Shown piece after piece: positions 35,197 to 42,973 of a stretch of DNA of 64,000 bases. Location of the stretch: NCBI RefSeq assembly GCF_018614035.1, contig NZ_JAGGPA010000086.1, forward strand, positions 1 through 64,000. Reading direction: 5' to 3'. The first letter of the stretch is position 1. The number at the start of each line of letters is the position of its first letter. The DNA is from Streptomyces sp. ISL-96. Lineage in GTDB: Bacteria > Actinomycetota > Actinomycetes > Streptomycetales > Streptomycetaceae. The notes under the pieces were generated by a model, which did not search any database, had not been told where the DNA came from, and saw nothing but the letters and a program-made list of their open reading frames with translations. The position numbers and the translations under genes are program-made.

Positions 35197-36974
35197 GCCG
35201 AGGCCCTTCGGTTGCGGCGTTCGGCGCCCATCCCGGCGTAGTAGTCGATGAGTTCGGGGGCGTCCACCGAGGCAGGGTTGACGACCTGCTCGGCCAGGGA
35301 GCCCTGGAGAAGGCGTTTGACGGGGACTTCGAGCTTCTTGCCAGTACGGGTGTGCGGGATCGCGGGGACTTCGAGGATCTCGTCGGGGACGTGACGGGGT
35401 GAGGCGCCGGTGCGGATCGCCTCGCGGATCCGGTCGCGGAGGGCCTGGTCCAGGGTGACCCCGGCGGCGAGGACCACGAACAGCGGCATCCAGTAACCGC
35501 CGTCGGATTCCTCCGCGCCGATGACCAGGGCTTCGGCGATCTCCGGGAGGCGTTCGACGACGTCATGGATGTCGGCGCTGCCGAGCCGTACGCCGTTGCG
35601 GTTGAGCGTGGAGTCGGAGCGGCCGTGCACGATCACCGAGCCGTGGGAGGTGAGTGTGATCCAGTCGCCGTGGCGCCAGATGCCGGGGTAGGCCGCGAAG
35701 TAGGCGTCGTGGTATCGGGTGCCGTCCGGGTCGTTCCAGAAGTACAGCGGCATGGACGGCATGGGACGGGTGACGACCAGCTCACCGACCTGGTCGACGA
35801 CCGGGTGGCCCTCGGCATCGTACGCCGCCAGCGCCACGCCGAGGTGGGGAGCCGACAGCTCGCCGGCCCAGACGGGGGTCGTGGGCGCGCTGCCGGCGAA
35901 GCCGGAGACGATGTCGGTGCCGCCGCTGATGGATGCGAGCAGGATGTGGTCGCCGACGTGGTCGCGGACCCAGGGGTAGGCGGAGGCCGGCAGGGTGGAG
36001 CCGGTGCAGGCGACCACGCGGACGGACGACAGGTCGTGCACGGAGGGGTCGATGCCGAACTTGGCCATGCCCAGCAGGTACTGGGGGCTGGTGCCGAAGA
36101 CCGTGACGCGGTGGCGGGCCGCCAGCTCCCACAGGACGTCCGGGCGGGCGAGGGGGGCCGGGCTGCCGTCGTACGTGCACGTGGTCGCGCCGGTCAGCAA
36201 CGTGGAGACGACCAAGTTCCACATCATCCAGTGGGTGGTGGTGTACCAGAGCGGCCAGGGCAGGTTCACGTGGTCGACCAGCAGGGTGGCCTTCAGCGTC
36301 GGCAGTGCGGTGGCCAGTTCGAGGGCGGCGTCGCGGCGGTCGTGCGTGGTGCCGTTGAAGAGGTAGCCGTCGGCGGTGATCAGGACCGTGGGTTCGAGCT
36401 GGGCGAAGCGGTCGGCGGCGGCCTTGGGGGCGTAGTCCTGCCCGCACACCGACCACACGGCGCCCAGGCTGGCGGCGGCGAGAAAAGCGACGACGGCGTG
36501 CGGGGTGTTGGGGAGGTAGCCCGCGACCCGGTCGCCCACGCCCACGCCGAGGTCGCGCAGGGTGGCGGCGACGGAGGCGACCTGGGCACGCAGCTGTCCG
36601 CCGGTCACCTCGTACCCGGACCCGGTCTCGTCGAGCGCGACGATCGCCGCGTCGTCGTCCGCGAGGTTGCGCAGGGCGTGGTGGGCGTAGTTGAGCGCGG
36701 CGCCGGGGAACCAGCGGGCGCCGGGCATGGTCTCCTCGGCCAGTACCTGCTCGTACGGCGTCGACGCTTCGATGTCGAAGTACGCCCAGACCGCGCCCCA
36801 GAACCCTTCGAGGTCGGTGACGGACCAGCGGTGCAGGGCGGTGTAGTCGGTGAGGTCCTCGCCCGTCTCACTGCCCCGATACGTGGCTGCCCAGCGGGCG
36901 AAGTCGACGATGCGACTGGCGGCTGCGGCCTCTGGACCGGGAGTGAAGAAGGGGGCAGGGTACGGCGTGTTCAT
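35193..36974 (-). CDS. Acetoacetyl-CoA synthetase lacking its adenylation P-loop
   Basis: The 593-residue protein is clearly an acetoacetate-CoA ligase: ANL-superfamily core with RWFPGAALNYAHHALRN, TTHWMMWNLVVSTLLTG, GSDSTLNRNGVR-like motif (GRSDSTLNRNGVRLGS) and C-terminal RTGKKLEVPVKR with the catalytic Lys. However the AMP-binding signature normally placed as YSSGTTGLPK before FTTTGWMMWN is missing; VDHVNLPWPLWYTTTHWMMWN runs straight through. The family is about 650 residues long, so some 55 residues seem lost in frame near 36250-36260. The product may be inactive. It overlaps the upstream flavin hydroxylase gene as ATGA. Confidence 0.9.
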   Translation of the reverse strand: MNTPYPAPFFTPGPEAAAASRIVDFARWAATYRGSETGEDLTDYTALHRWSVTDLEGFWGAVWAYFDIEASTPYEQVLAEETMPGARWFPGAALNYAHHALRNLADDDAAIVALDETGSGYEVTGGQLRAQVASVAATLRDLGVGVGDRVAGYLPNTPHAVVAFLAAASLGAVWSVCGQDYAPKAAADRFAQLEPTVLITADGYLFNGTTHDRRDAALELATALPTLKATLLVDHVNLPWPLWYTTTHWMMWNLVVSTLLTGATTCTYDGSPAPLARPDVLWELAARHRVTVFGTSPQYLLGMAKFGIDPSVHDLSSVRVVACTGSTLPASAYPWVRDHVGDHILLASISGGTDIVSGFAGSAPTTPVWAGELSAPHLGVALAAYDAEGHPVVDQVGELVVTRPMPSMPLYFWNDPDGTRYHDAYFAAYPGIWRHGDWITLTSHGSVIVHGRSDSTLNRNGVRLGSADIHDVVERLPEIAEALVIGAEESDGGYWMPLFVVLAAGVTLDQALRDRIREAIRTGASPRHVPDEILEVPAIPHTRTGKKLEVPVKRLLQGSLAEQVVNPASVDAPELIDYYAGMGAERRNRRASA

Positions 36975-38542
36975 CGCGTCGTGCTCCTCAACAGGGGCTT
37001 CTCAACAGTCCGTTGGGTAGTAAAGGGGCTTCGTGCGGTGTGCAGCAGGGATGCCCAGCCGGCGGTGTCCGTGAAGTCGCGGCTGCCGGCCGGTACGACG
37101 TCCGCGACGACACGGTCGGGGCGCAGCAGCACCGCGTCCGCCCGTCCCTCGCGCAGCCAGTCGGCGAGTCGGCCGTCGTTGCCGAGGCCGGTTACCGGGA
37201 TGACACGGGCGCCGAGCCCGTGGGCGACCGCCTTCAGCGAAGGCGAAAGGGGAGCGGCGGTCAGGACGGCGAAGGAGTCGCCGAGCACGTCGTCGAGGCG
37301 GGCCCGCCGTCCATCGACGGTCACCCACGGCTGCGGGCAGAAGCGGCCCACGAGACCGCGGCCGCCCCCACGGATCCGACGGCGTACGAGCGGACCCGCG
37401 GCCAGGGCCGGACTGAGGTCGCGCCCTGCCGCCGTAGTGAGGCCGGGGATGCGGCAGGCCGCGCCCAGGACTCTGCGACGGATGGCGGCGACGCCGTCCT
37501 GGCCGCCGGTCATGGCCCAGCCCATCGCGACCGCGAGGCGGATCACATGCCGGGCATGCGGCTTGCGTTCGCTCTCATAGGTCTCCAACAGCCGCTCGTC
37601 CGCGCCCTGCCGCAGGACACGGGCCAGCTTCCATGTGACGTTGTAGGCGTCGCGCAGGCCGGAGCACAGTCCCTGCCCGACGAACGGCGGGGTGAGGTGC
37701 GCGGCGTCGCCGAGGAGGAACACCCGGCCGCGGTGCCACCGGTCGGCGATGCGGGCTCGGAAGGTGTACTGCGCCTGTCGCACCACGTCGAAGTCGGCGC
37801 CGTGTGCGAGGTCCACCCAGGGGGCGATCAGCTCGCGCAGCCGCTCGTGATCCAGTTCCGACGCCTCCCGCAGCCGGAACTCCCACCGGTAGCGGTCCTC
37901 GCCGATACGCATGAAGGTCGCCGGCCGGCTGGGGTCGCAGACCTGATCGACGCCCTCCCAGCTGCGGACCGGGAGGCTGGTGCGTACGTCGATGACGGTC
38001 CAGCGTTCCTCGAAACGCAGGTCCTCCCATACGGCGCCGATGGCGTCGCGGGTCACGCTGTTGGCGCCGTCGCAGCCGAGGACCGCGTCCGCCCGCAGGA
38101 GGTGTTCGCCCTCGTCGTCCCGGTACGTCACACTGACCGGCCCGTCGGCGTCCTGCTCGACGCCGACGACCTCCACCCCGCCGCGCAGCTCGCACTCCGG
38201 GCGCCGGGCCAGGGCGTCCCGCAGCAGTCGTTCCAGCTCGGGCTGGTCGAACATGCTGGTCTGTGGGAAGCCGTGCGGTCCCTGCGCGGCGCGCGGGAAC
38301 TCGGCCATCACCCGGTGCCGGGCGTCCAGCAGCCGCAGGCCCCGCGCGGGGCGGGCGATCGCGGCGAACTCCTCCTGGACCCCTGCGGCCTGGAAGATCC
38401 GGCGCACCTCGTCGTCGGTGGCCACGGCGCGGGGCAGGGGGTAGAGGTCGTGGTGGCGTTCGAGGACGACGGTCCTCACACCACGCCGGGCGAGCAGGAG
38501 GGCGGCGGTCACGCCCACGGGCCCGGCTCCGACGATCACCAC
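36971..38542 (-). CDS. FAD-dependent aromatic hydroxylase (MhpA-like)
   Basis: The 523-residue group A flavin monooxygenase has the FAD-binding GAGPVGVTAALLLA at the very N-terminus, the NADPH/FAD motif LGCDGANS and the GDAAHLTPPFVGQG motif. It probably hydroxylates a phenolic ring ortho to a hydroxyl to make a catechol for the upstream extradiol-type dioxygenase. The first GTG codons (38542 and 38539) lie directly at the glycine-rich loop, and the codons GHVP before them also look coding, so the natural N-terminus may have been lost. The second GTG overlaps the VOC gene stop as GTGA. Confidence 0.88.
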   Translation of the reverse strand: MVIVGAGPVGVTAALLLARRGVRTVVLERHHDLYPLPRAVATDDEVRRIFQAAGVQEEFAAIARPARGLRLLDARHRVMAEFPRAAQGPHGFPQTSMFDQPELERLLRDALARRPECELRGGVEVVGVEQDADGPVSVTYRDDEGEHLLRADAVLGCDGANSVTRDAIGAVWEDLRFEERWTVIDVRTSLPVRSWEGVDQVCDPSRPATFMRIGEDRYRWEFRLREASELDHERLRELIAPWVDLAHGADFDVVRQAQYTFRARIADRWHRGRVFLLGDAAHLTPPFVGQGLCSGLRDAYNVTWKLARVLRQGADERLLETYESERKPHARHVIRLAVAMGWAMTGGQDGVAAIRRRVLGAACRIPGLTTAAGRDLSPALAAGPLVRRRIRGGGRGLVGRFCPQPWVTVDGRRARLDDVLGDSFAVLTAAPLSPSLKAVAHGLGARVIPVTGLGNDGRLADWLREGRADAVLLRPDRVVADVVPAGSRDFTDTAGWASLLHTARSPFTTQRTVEKPLLRSTTR

Positions 38543-39486
38543 GGGTACGTGTCCCGGCCTGGGTGGTCGGGGTCGCGCCAGTAGTCGAAGAGCTGGCTGC
38601 CCTGGATGTGCCGGCCGATACCCCAGCTGCGCTTGTAGCCACGCTCGGCCAGGTACTCGCCGCCGGCGGCGATCGAGTCCAGGTCGGTGACCTGGTAGGC
38701 GGAGTGGACGTAGCCGTTGCCCGGCCCAAGGTGCATGGCCAGCGTGTGATGGTCGACCGCCACACTGCCCTGGTCGCAGCGGATGAACGCCATCGTGGGA
38801 CCACGGTCGCGCTGCCCGTCCAGGAACAGGAAGTCGGACACGATCATCCCGAGAGTGTCGAGGTACCAGTCCAGAGCGCGGGCGAACACCCTCGTCTCCA
38901 GCACCACATGACCCAGGCGCTGGATCCGCGACGGTTCACGTGGCGGACGCTGGGTGACATTGGTACGACGGTGATCGGTGCCGAAGTTGAGGAGCAGCGG
39001 CTGCTGCTCGGGCAGCGTCGGCAGTTCCTCGCCGCAGTGCACGACACGCACGGGGAAGCCCGACGGGTCGAGCAGGTTCACGACCTTGCCGCCGCCCGGG
39101 ACGTCCGCGTCCCGTACATCCGTCCCCGTCGCCCGTGCGAGCCGGTCCAGGTCGGTCCGCTCGGCGGCACGGAACGCCGGACCGATGAAGCGGGAGGTGC
39201 TTCCACGACGGATCACCATGCAGAGCGAGCCCGCGAAGGTACCGCGCAGCCACAGCTCCCGGTCGGTGCGGGCAGCGATCCCGAATCCGAAGTCACGGGC
39301 GAAGACCTCCGCCCGGTCCAGGTCGGGCTTCTCGAACTCCAGCCAGGCCAGGTCAGCGACCTTGATCACCGGGTTGCGGGACCGCCCGGGATGCTCGCCC
39401 CGTACGGCGCCCTGCTCGCTGTGGAGGTCCTGGTGGGCCGTCCTGACGTCCGTGACGCCGACTGCGTTGACGCGGGTTTCGGACAT
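38536..39486 (-). CDS. VOC-superfamily extradiol-type dioxygenase, abrupt C-terminus
   Basis: The 316-residue protein has two vicinal-oxygen-chelate halves (VADLAWLEFEKPDLDRAEVFARDFGF and LGHVVLETRVFARALDWYLDTLG, in parts), with candidate metal ligands His (LGHVV), His (HHTLA) and a C-terminal Glu region that is not seen. It ends FDYWRDPDHPGRDTYPW, where homologues usually continue with a further 20 or so residues. The join to the hydroxylase gene may be a deletion. ATG 39486 follows TTGGAGG with five-base spacing. It is probably the ring-cleaving enzyme of this operon. Confidence 0.8.
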   Translation of the reverse strand: MSETRVNAVGVTDVRTAHQDLHSEQGAVRGEHPGRSRNPVIKVADLAWLEFEKPDLDRAEVFARDFGFGIAARTDRELWLRGTFAGSLCMVIRRGSTSRFIGPAFRAAERTDLDRLARATGTDVRDADVPGGGKVVNLLDPSGFPVRVVHCGEELPTLPEQQPLLLNFGTDHRRTNVTQRPPREPSRIQRLGHVVLETRVFARALDWYLDTLGMIVSDFLFLDGQRDRGPTMAFIRCDQGSVAVDHHTLAMHLGPGNGYVHSAYQVTDLDSIAAGGEYLAERGYKRSWGIGRHIQGSQLFDYWRDPDHPGRDTYPW

Positions 39487-39502
39487 GGTGTCCTCCAAGC
39501 GA

Positions 39503-39550
39503 CATTGACGTAATGAGGAAATCACCAACTCTGATGTCTCTATCGTCAAT
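39503..39550. promoter_or_regulatory. Divergent control region with ATTGACG inverted repeat
   Basis: ATTGACG (39504-39510) and its inverse CGTCAAT (39544-39550) are separated by 33 bases between the VOC gene and the divergent TetR gene. On the minus strand the second copy gives a TTGACG -35 box with GGTGAT 17 bases later. This is a plausible operator/promoter for the neighbouring TetR protein, by position only. Confidence 0.45.
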
Positions 39551-39609
39551 AGCTGGACCCAAGGAAGGTGATGAATCCATCAGAACTGTGGCGCTGCGGG
39601 TCTCATTGC

Positions 39610-39615
39610 TAGACT
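39610..39615 (+). promoter_or_regulatory. Candidate -10 box of a leaderless tetR transcript
   Basis: TAGACT lies seven bases before the TetR ATG and there is no Shine-Dalgarno sequence. The transcript probably starts at the start codon. Confidence 0.4.
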
Positions 39616-39622
39616 CCCGCGT

Positions 39623-40258
39623 ATGCCGACGTCAGCCCCGCCCCACAACCGTTTCGAACGACGCCGCGCCGAGACCCGTCAGGCCCTCGTCCGTGCGGCC
39701 CGGCAGATCCTCGCCGAGACCGGGGACACCAGTGCGAGCATCCAGGCGATCGCGGAGCGCGCGGACGTCGGTTTCGGCTCCTTCTACAACCACTTCGAGT
39801 CGAAGGCGGAACTGTTCGACACGGCGGTGGTGGACGCGCTGGAGGAGTTCGGGCAGGCCATCGACGAGCGTCTGCGGGGGACCGGCGACCCGGCCGAGCT
39901 GGTCGCGGCGAGCCTGAGGCTCAGCCTGCGGATGGTCGACTCCCACCCGGAGCTCATGCAGGTACTGCGTCACCGCGGACTCGGCCATGTCCACTCCGAC
40001 CGGGGGCTGGCGCCCCGAGCCCTGCGCGACCTGGAACGCGGCGTCGCCGCGGGCCGCTTCGTCGCTGTCGACCCGACCGTCGCCCTGTCCGCGCTGGGCG
40101 GGTCCCTGCTGTCCCTGGTGGAGCTGAGGTTCGCCCGCCCCGAGCTCGACGCCGACGAGGCGGCCGCCAACCTGGCCGAGATGGTCCTGCGCATGCTGGG
40201 GGTTCCTGCGGACGACGCCCGCGACATCGCCCGTCGCCCCCTCCCCGACCTGGCCTGA
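39623..40258 (+). CDS. TetR family regulator
   Basis: The 211-residue regulator has a TetR_N helix-turn-helix (SIQAIAERADVGFGSFYNHFESKAELF) and a helical ligand domain with a DSHPELMQVLRHRG segment. It is divergent from the VOC-hydroxylase-AACS-DoxX operon, so it is the likely repressor of that operon, with an aromatic compound or CoA ester as inducer. The promoter region in between contains an inverted ATTGACG pair. Confidence 0.9.
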   Translation: MPTSAPPHNRFERRRAETRQALVRAARQILAETGDTSASIQAIAERADVGFGSFYNHFESKAELFDTAVVDALEEFGQAIDERLRGTGDPAELVAASLRLSLRMVDSHPELMQVLRHRGLGHVHSDRGLAPRALRDLERGVAAGRFVAVDPTVALSALGGSLLSLVELRFARPELDADEAAANLAEMVLRMLGVPADDARDIARRPLPDLA

Positions 40259-40444
40259 CCGGGGGTACCGGTTCGGCGGGGTGGCTCGCAGCCGGCCGCC
40301 CGCAGCGGCCGGTCCGGGGCGCCGTTTCGCAGGCTGATCCCGCCTGTCGGCCGTGGGGGCGGCATTCGCCTGACGTGGCGTCAGAAGACTCGGCAACTGG
40401 TCAGCTCGAATGCTGGGAATCCTGCCGAAAGCAGTCGTAAAGCG

Positions 40445-40549
40445 AGCCGTTGTAGAGTGAAGGAACCGCCCTTGACCTGGAAGACAGGCAGGGAGCCGAA
40501 CCCCGGGAGTGCCTCAATGCTGCGTACCCTCTTCAAGTCCTACATCTAG
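40445..40549 (+). repeat. panD 5'-end copy B, truncated after 10 codons
   Basis: This copy has CGTTGTAGAGTGAAG (from 40448), CCCTTGACC (40469-40477), CAGGCAGGGAGCC, then ATG 40517 reading MLRTLFKSYI and a stop. The true panD starts [10 protein letters not shown] with CGTTGTACAGTGAAG and CCCTTGACC upstream. The distance from CGTTGTA to ATG is 69 bases here and 70 at panD. It is therefore a displaced copy of the panD leader and start rather than a chance match. Confidence 0.75.
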
Positions 40550-40591
40550 CATTTGCTTATCTTTGCAGGTCAGGGTCATGGCGATCGGGTT

Positions 40592-40630
40592 GAAGTCAGC
40601 AAATGGTCAGCATCGGACCCGATGGAGTCC
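40592..40630 (+). repeat. AAGTCAGC tandem motif at the left island edge
   Basis: AAGTCAGCAAATGGTCAGCATCGG matches AAGTCAGCATCTGATCAGCATCAG at 53947-53970 in the same orientation, each with two tandem TCAGCA units. One lies just inside copy B, the other just before the panD copy D. They may be recombinase arm sites or terminal repeats of the same element. Confidence 0.5.
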
Positions 40631-40949
40631 AGACGCTGTCGACCTTCCGTTGTGGCGATGGATCCTGGTCCCATTGCGGGATTCGGCGCGTCGTGAAGGC
40701 TCCGGCGGGAGCCGGTCGGAGTTTGAGGACAGCCGCCAAGCGATGCGAGTGCGCCGGACATCCGTCGCACGACCAGATCCTTCCGCGGGGGTGAGCCCGG
40801 GGCCCTGGCGCGGGGTCCAGATGGTCACCACGAGCACCAGTTGGAGGGCGCACAGCACACGTGCGCTCTTCCAGCGGTGCGACACCGCCGGCGCACCGGC
40901 GAGGAGCAGCGCCGCAGCGGGGGACTCCTCGACGAGGCCGCACCACCCG

Positions 40950-41444
40950 GGGCTCGGACAAGCTCTTCGACTGGAACGCCTTCCACAAGGGCGTGACCCT
41001 CAAGTGCGCCGCCGTCGCCCACGCCGATGCCTGGACCGGCCCGAAGGCCCCCGCCACCGGCAGCTCCGCCGCCTACCGCACCCTGCCCGGGTCGGCGACC
41101 AGCAGGGAGGTCGAAGCATCGGCTCGGTGGAACTCACCGACTCGCGGACCACCACGTTCAACGGCGCCGGTCTCACCGCGATCAACGCCATCCGGATGCG
41201 CCACGACGGCGACCCCGTCGTCCCCGCCCCAGCTGCGTCGGCGACTGGTGGCTGCGGCTGCACGGCATGGGCAAGGTCGACGGCGCCGGCGGCTGGATCT
41301 GTCTGGACAACCACGGCAACCCTTCCAACCTGGCCGTCTCCGTGGTCGAACTCGCGGCCCGACGTACCCGGCCGCATCCTTCGTCGGCCACGCCTGGCCG
41401 ACCAGCCGTCCACACCCGCGGACTGCACCGCGAGCCGCACCTGA
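40950..41444 (+). pseudogene. Frameshifted gene fragment of unknown function
   Basis: A protein-like sequence continues through four reading-frame segments. In one frame it reads DKLFDWNAFHKGVTLKC; next SIGSVELTDSRTTTFNGAGLTAINAI; next CVGDWWLRLHGMGKVDGAGGWICLDN; finally RPDVPGRILRRPRLADQ to a stop at 41444. Shifts fall near 41110, 41230 and 41360. No family is recognised. It lies just inside the putative left edge of the second accessory segment. Confidence 0.55.
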
Positions 41445-41594
41445 CCCGGCCCGGCAGCCGGACGCCCGGAGGGGTGCCCGGCCACCCACCGGCCGGGACG
41501 AGCCCGGAGCCGGCGTGATCGGGGGATCGGTGATGTCGGCTCAACGGTGGTTGCTAGCCTTGCAGGGCCTCGTCCGATGACCGCGGGAGTTCTT

Positions 41595-42332
41595 GTGAGT
41601 GATGGGCCTGCTCAGGACCTGATGGGCACGGTGCGTCGGATCGACTCGCTGTTGGACCGCATGGGATTGAACCGCGGGGACGTGCTCCGGGTGGAGGGCG
41701 AGGGCGGGCTGTCGTATGCCTCCGGGGTGGCCGTGGAGGAGGTACGGGAGCTGCTGCGTGGCAAGCGGTCCGCTGAGCCCGGCCCGGATGTGGACGTGGT
41801 CGAGGCGCGCCACCGGCGCGTGGTCGAGCGGATCCTGTTCCTGCGCGCGACGCGGCTGCGCGCGGCCGCGGACGGCAGCAGACGGGCTTACTCCATAGCG
41901 GAGATCGCGGTCGGCGCGGGAACCAGTGCGCAGTGGCTCGACAAGATGATCAAAACAGGCAGGGCGCCCAACCTCGACCACGCCGCCGGGATCGCGGCAT
42001 TCTTCGGAGAGAAGATCGAGTTCCTGGTCGCCGAACCGGCCGAGGCGCTGGACCGGGTCCTGCAGCAGATCCACAAGGACCTGCTGGAGCGGACCGTGGA
42101 GCGCCAGGACCAGGACCTGCGGCGCCTGCGAACCGCGGGGCCCGTGAGCGAGGTGGATCCCTCCCTCGGCGTTGTCGCGTACGCTGCCCGGGCTCTGGCC
42201 GACGTACCGGACGACACCGCCCAGCCCCTGATCGCCCTGATCGAGTCCGTAGCGCGGCGTTCCCGGGAGGAGCGCGCCCGCGAGGCCCGCGCGGCCCTCG
42301 AGAACGGCGTGGTGCACAATGACGTCGATTGA
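41595..42332 (+). CDS. XRE-like regulator, first gene of an ImmA/IrrE-type operon
   Basis: The 245-residue protein has a helix-turn-helix-like middle (YSIAEIAVGAGTSAQWLDKMIKTG) followed by an AAFFGEKIEFL segment typical of XRE regulators paired with ImmA/IrrE peptidases. The C-terminal third is helical and acidic. GTG 41595 has GGGAG five bases upstream; ATG 41577 is in the same frame but lacks a good site. It is followed by the metallopeptidase gene and a membrane protein, a three-gene order also seen in other streptomycetes as far as I recall. Confidence 0.75.
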   Translation: MSDGPAQDLMGTVRRIDSLLDRMGLNRGDVLRVEGEGGLSYASGVAVEEVRELLRGKRSAEPGPDVDVVEARHRRVVERILFLRATRLRAAADGSRRAYSIAEIAVGAGTSAQWLDKMIKTGRAPNLDHAAGIAAFFGEKIEFLVAEPAEALDRVLQQIHKDLLERTVERQDQDLRRLRTAGPVSEVDPSLGVVAYAARALADVPDDTAQPLIALIESVARRSREERAREARAALENGVVHNDVD

Positions 42333-42447
42333 CCGCAGCGGCGTGGAAACCATGTCTCACCAGCGGTGACGCGCAAGGAACGATGCATGGGGGGCTGTGC
42401 ATCCGGCACGAGGGACGGGTGGCACGGGGGTGGGGGTCTCGCGAGAG

Positions 42448-42960
42448 ATGAGACGGTATCGCGACGCGCTGTTCATGGGTCTGCCGCAGCCGGTTCCTGA
42501 GCGACCCGTGGAGCTGCTGAAGGCGTTCTGCGCGTGTGCGGCACGGCGCAGCGGGCGCGAAGTGCGCCTGATGCTCGAAGAGTTCCCGCCGGACACGGTG
42601 ACGGGCCTGTGGCTGGACATGGGCGACCACGACCTGATCGTCGTCGAGGCGAACACCTCTCCCCTGCACCAGGTCGTGATCCTGGGGCATGAGCTGTGGC
42701 ACCTCAAGGAGGGGCACTGCGGTCATGGCAGCGCGGCCGGTGCGAGGGCCGCGGCCCGCATGCTGGGGGACCGCTGGAGCCTTTCCGACGCAGTCACCCA
42801 CGTCGCCGCCCGTACGGAGCCGGACCTCGAAGAGGAGCGGCGGGCGGAAGAGTTCGGCCGGATGCTGGCCGACCGGGTAAGGCCCTACCTGGAGCGCAGG
42901 CGCGGCACGACACCCTCGGGCGGAGTGCCCGGCCGCATCTGGGCGTCGCTCAGAGGATGA
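42448..42960 (+). CDS. ImmA/IrrE-like zinc metallopeptidase
   Basis: The 170-residue protein has the metalloprotease motif HELWH at residues 81-85 followed by LKEGHC, with a downstream Glu-rich region that may give the third zinc ligand. ImmA/IrrE proteins usually cleave a partner regulator, here probably the upstream XRE-like protein. The start is uncertain: ATG 42448, GTG 42430 and GTG 42397 share the frame and none has a strong ribosome site. It is 13 bases from the next gene. Confidence 0.75.
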   Translation: MRRYRDALFMGLPQPVPERPVELLKAFCACAARRSGREVRLMLEEFPPDTVTGLWLDMGDHDLIVVEANTSPLHQVVILGHELWHLKEGHCGHGSAAGARAAARMLGDRWSLSDAVTHVAARTEPDLEEERRAEEFGRMLADRVRPYLERRRGTTPSGGVPGRIWASLRG

Positions 42961-42973
42961 CGGGCGAGAAGGC

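Larger units (their letters stand above)
40259..40949. other. Intergenic region carrying panD 5'-end copy B
   Basis: About 690 bases without a confident gene. It contains the panD-like leader copy B (40445-40549) and the AAGTCAGC motif pair at 40592-40630. The rest is Arg-rich open frames of no recognised family. Confidence 0.5.
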
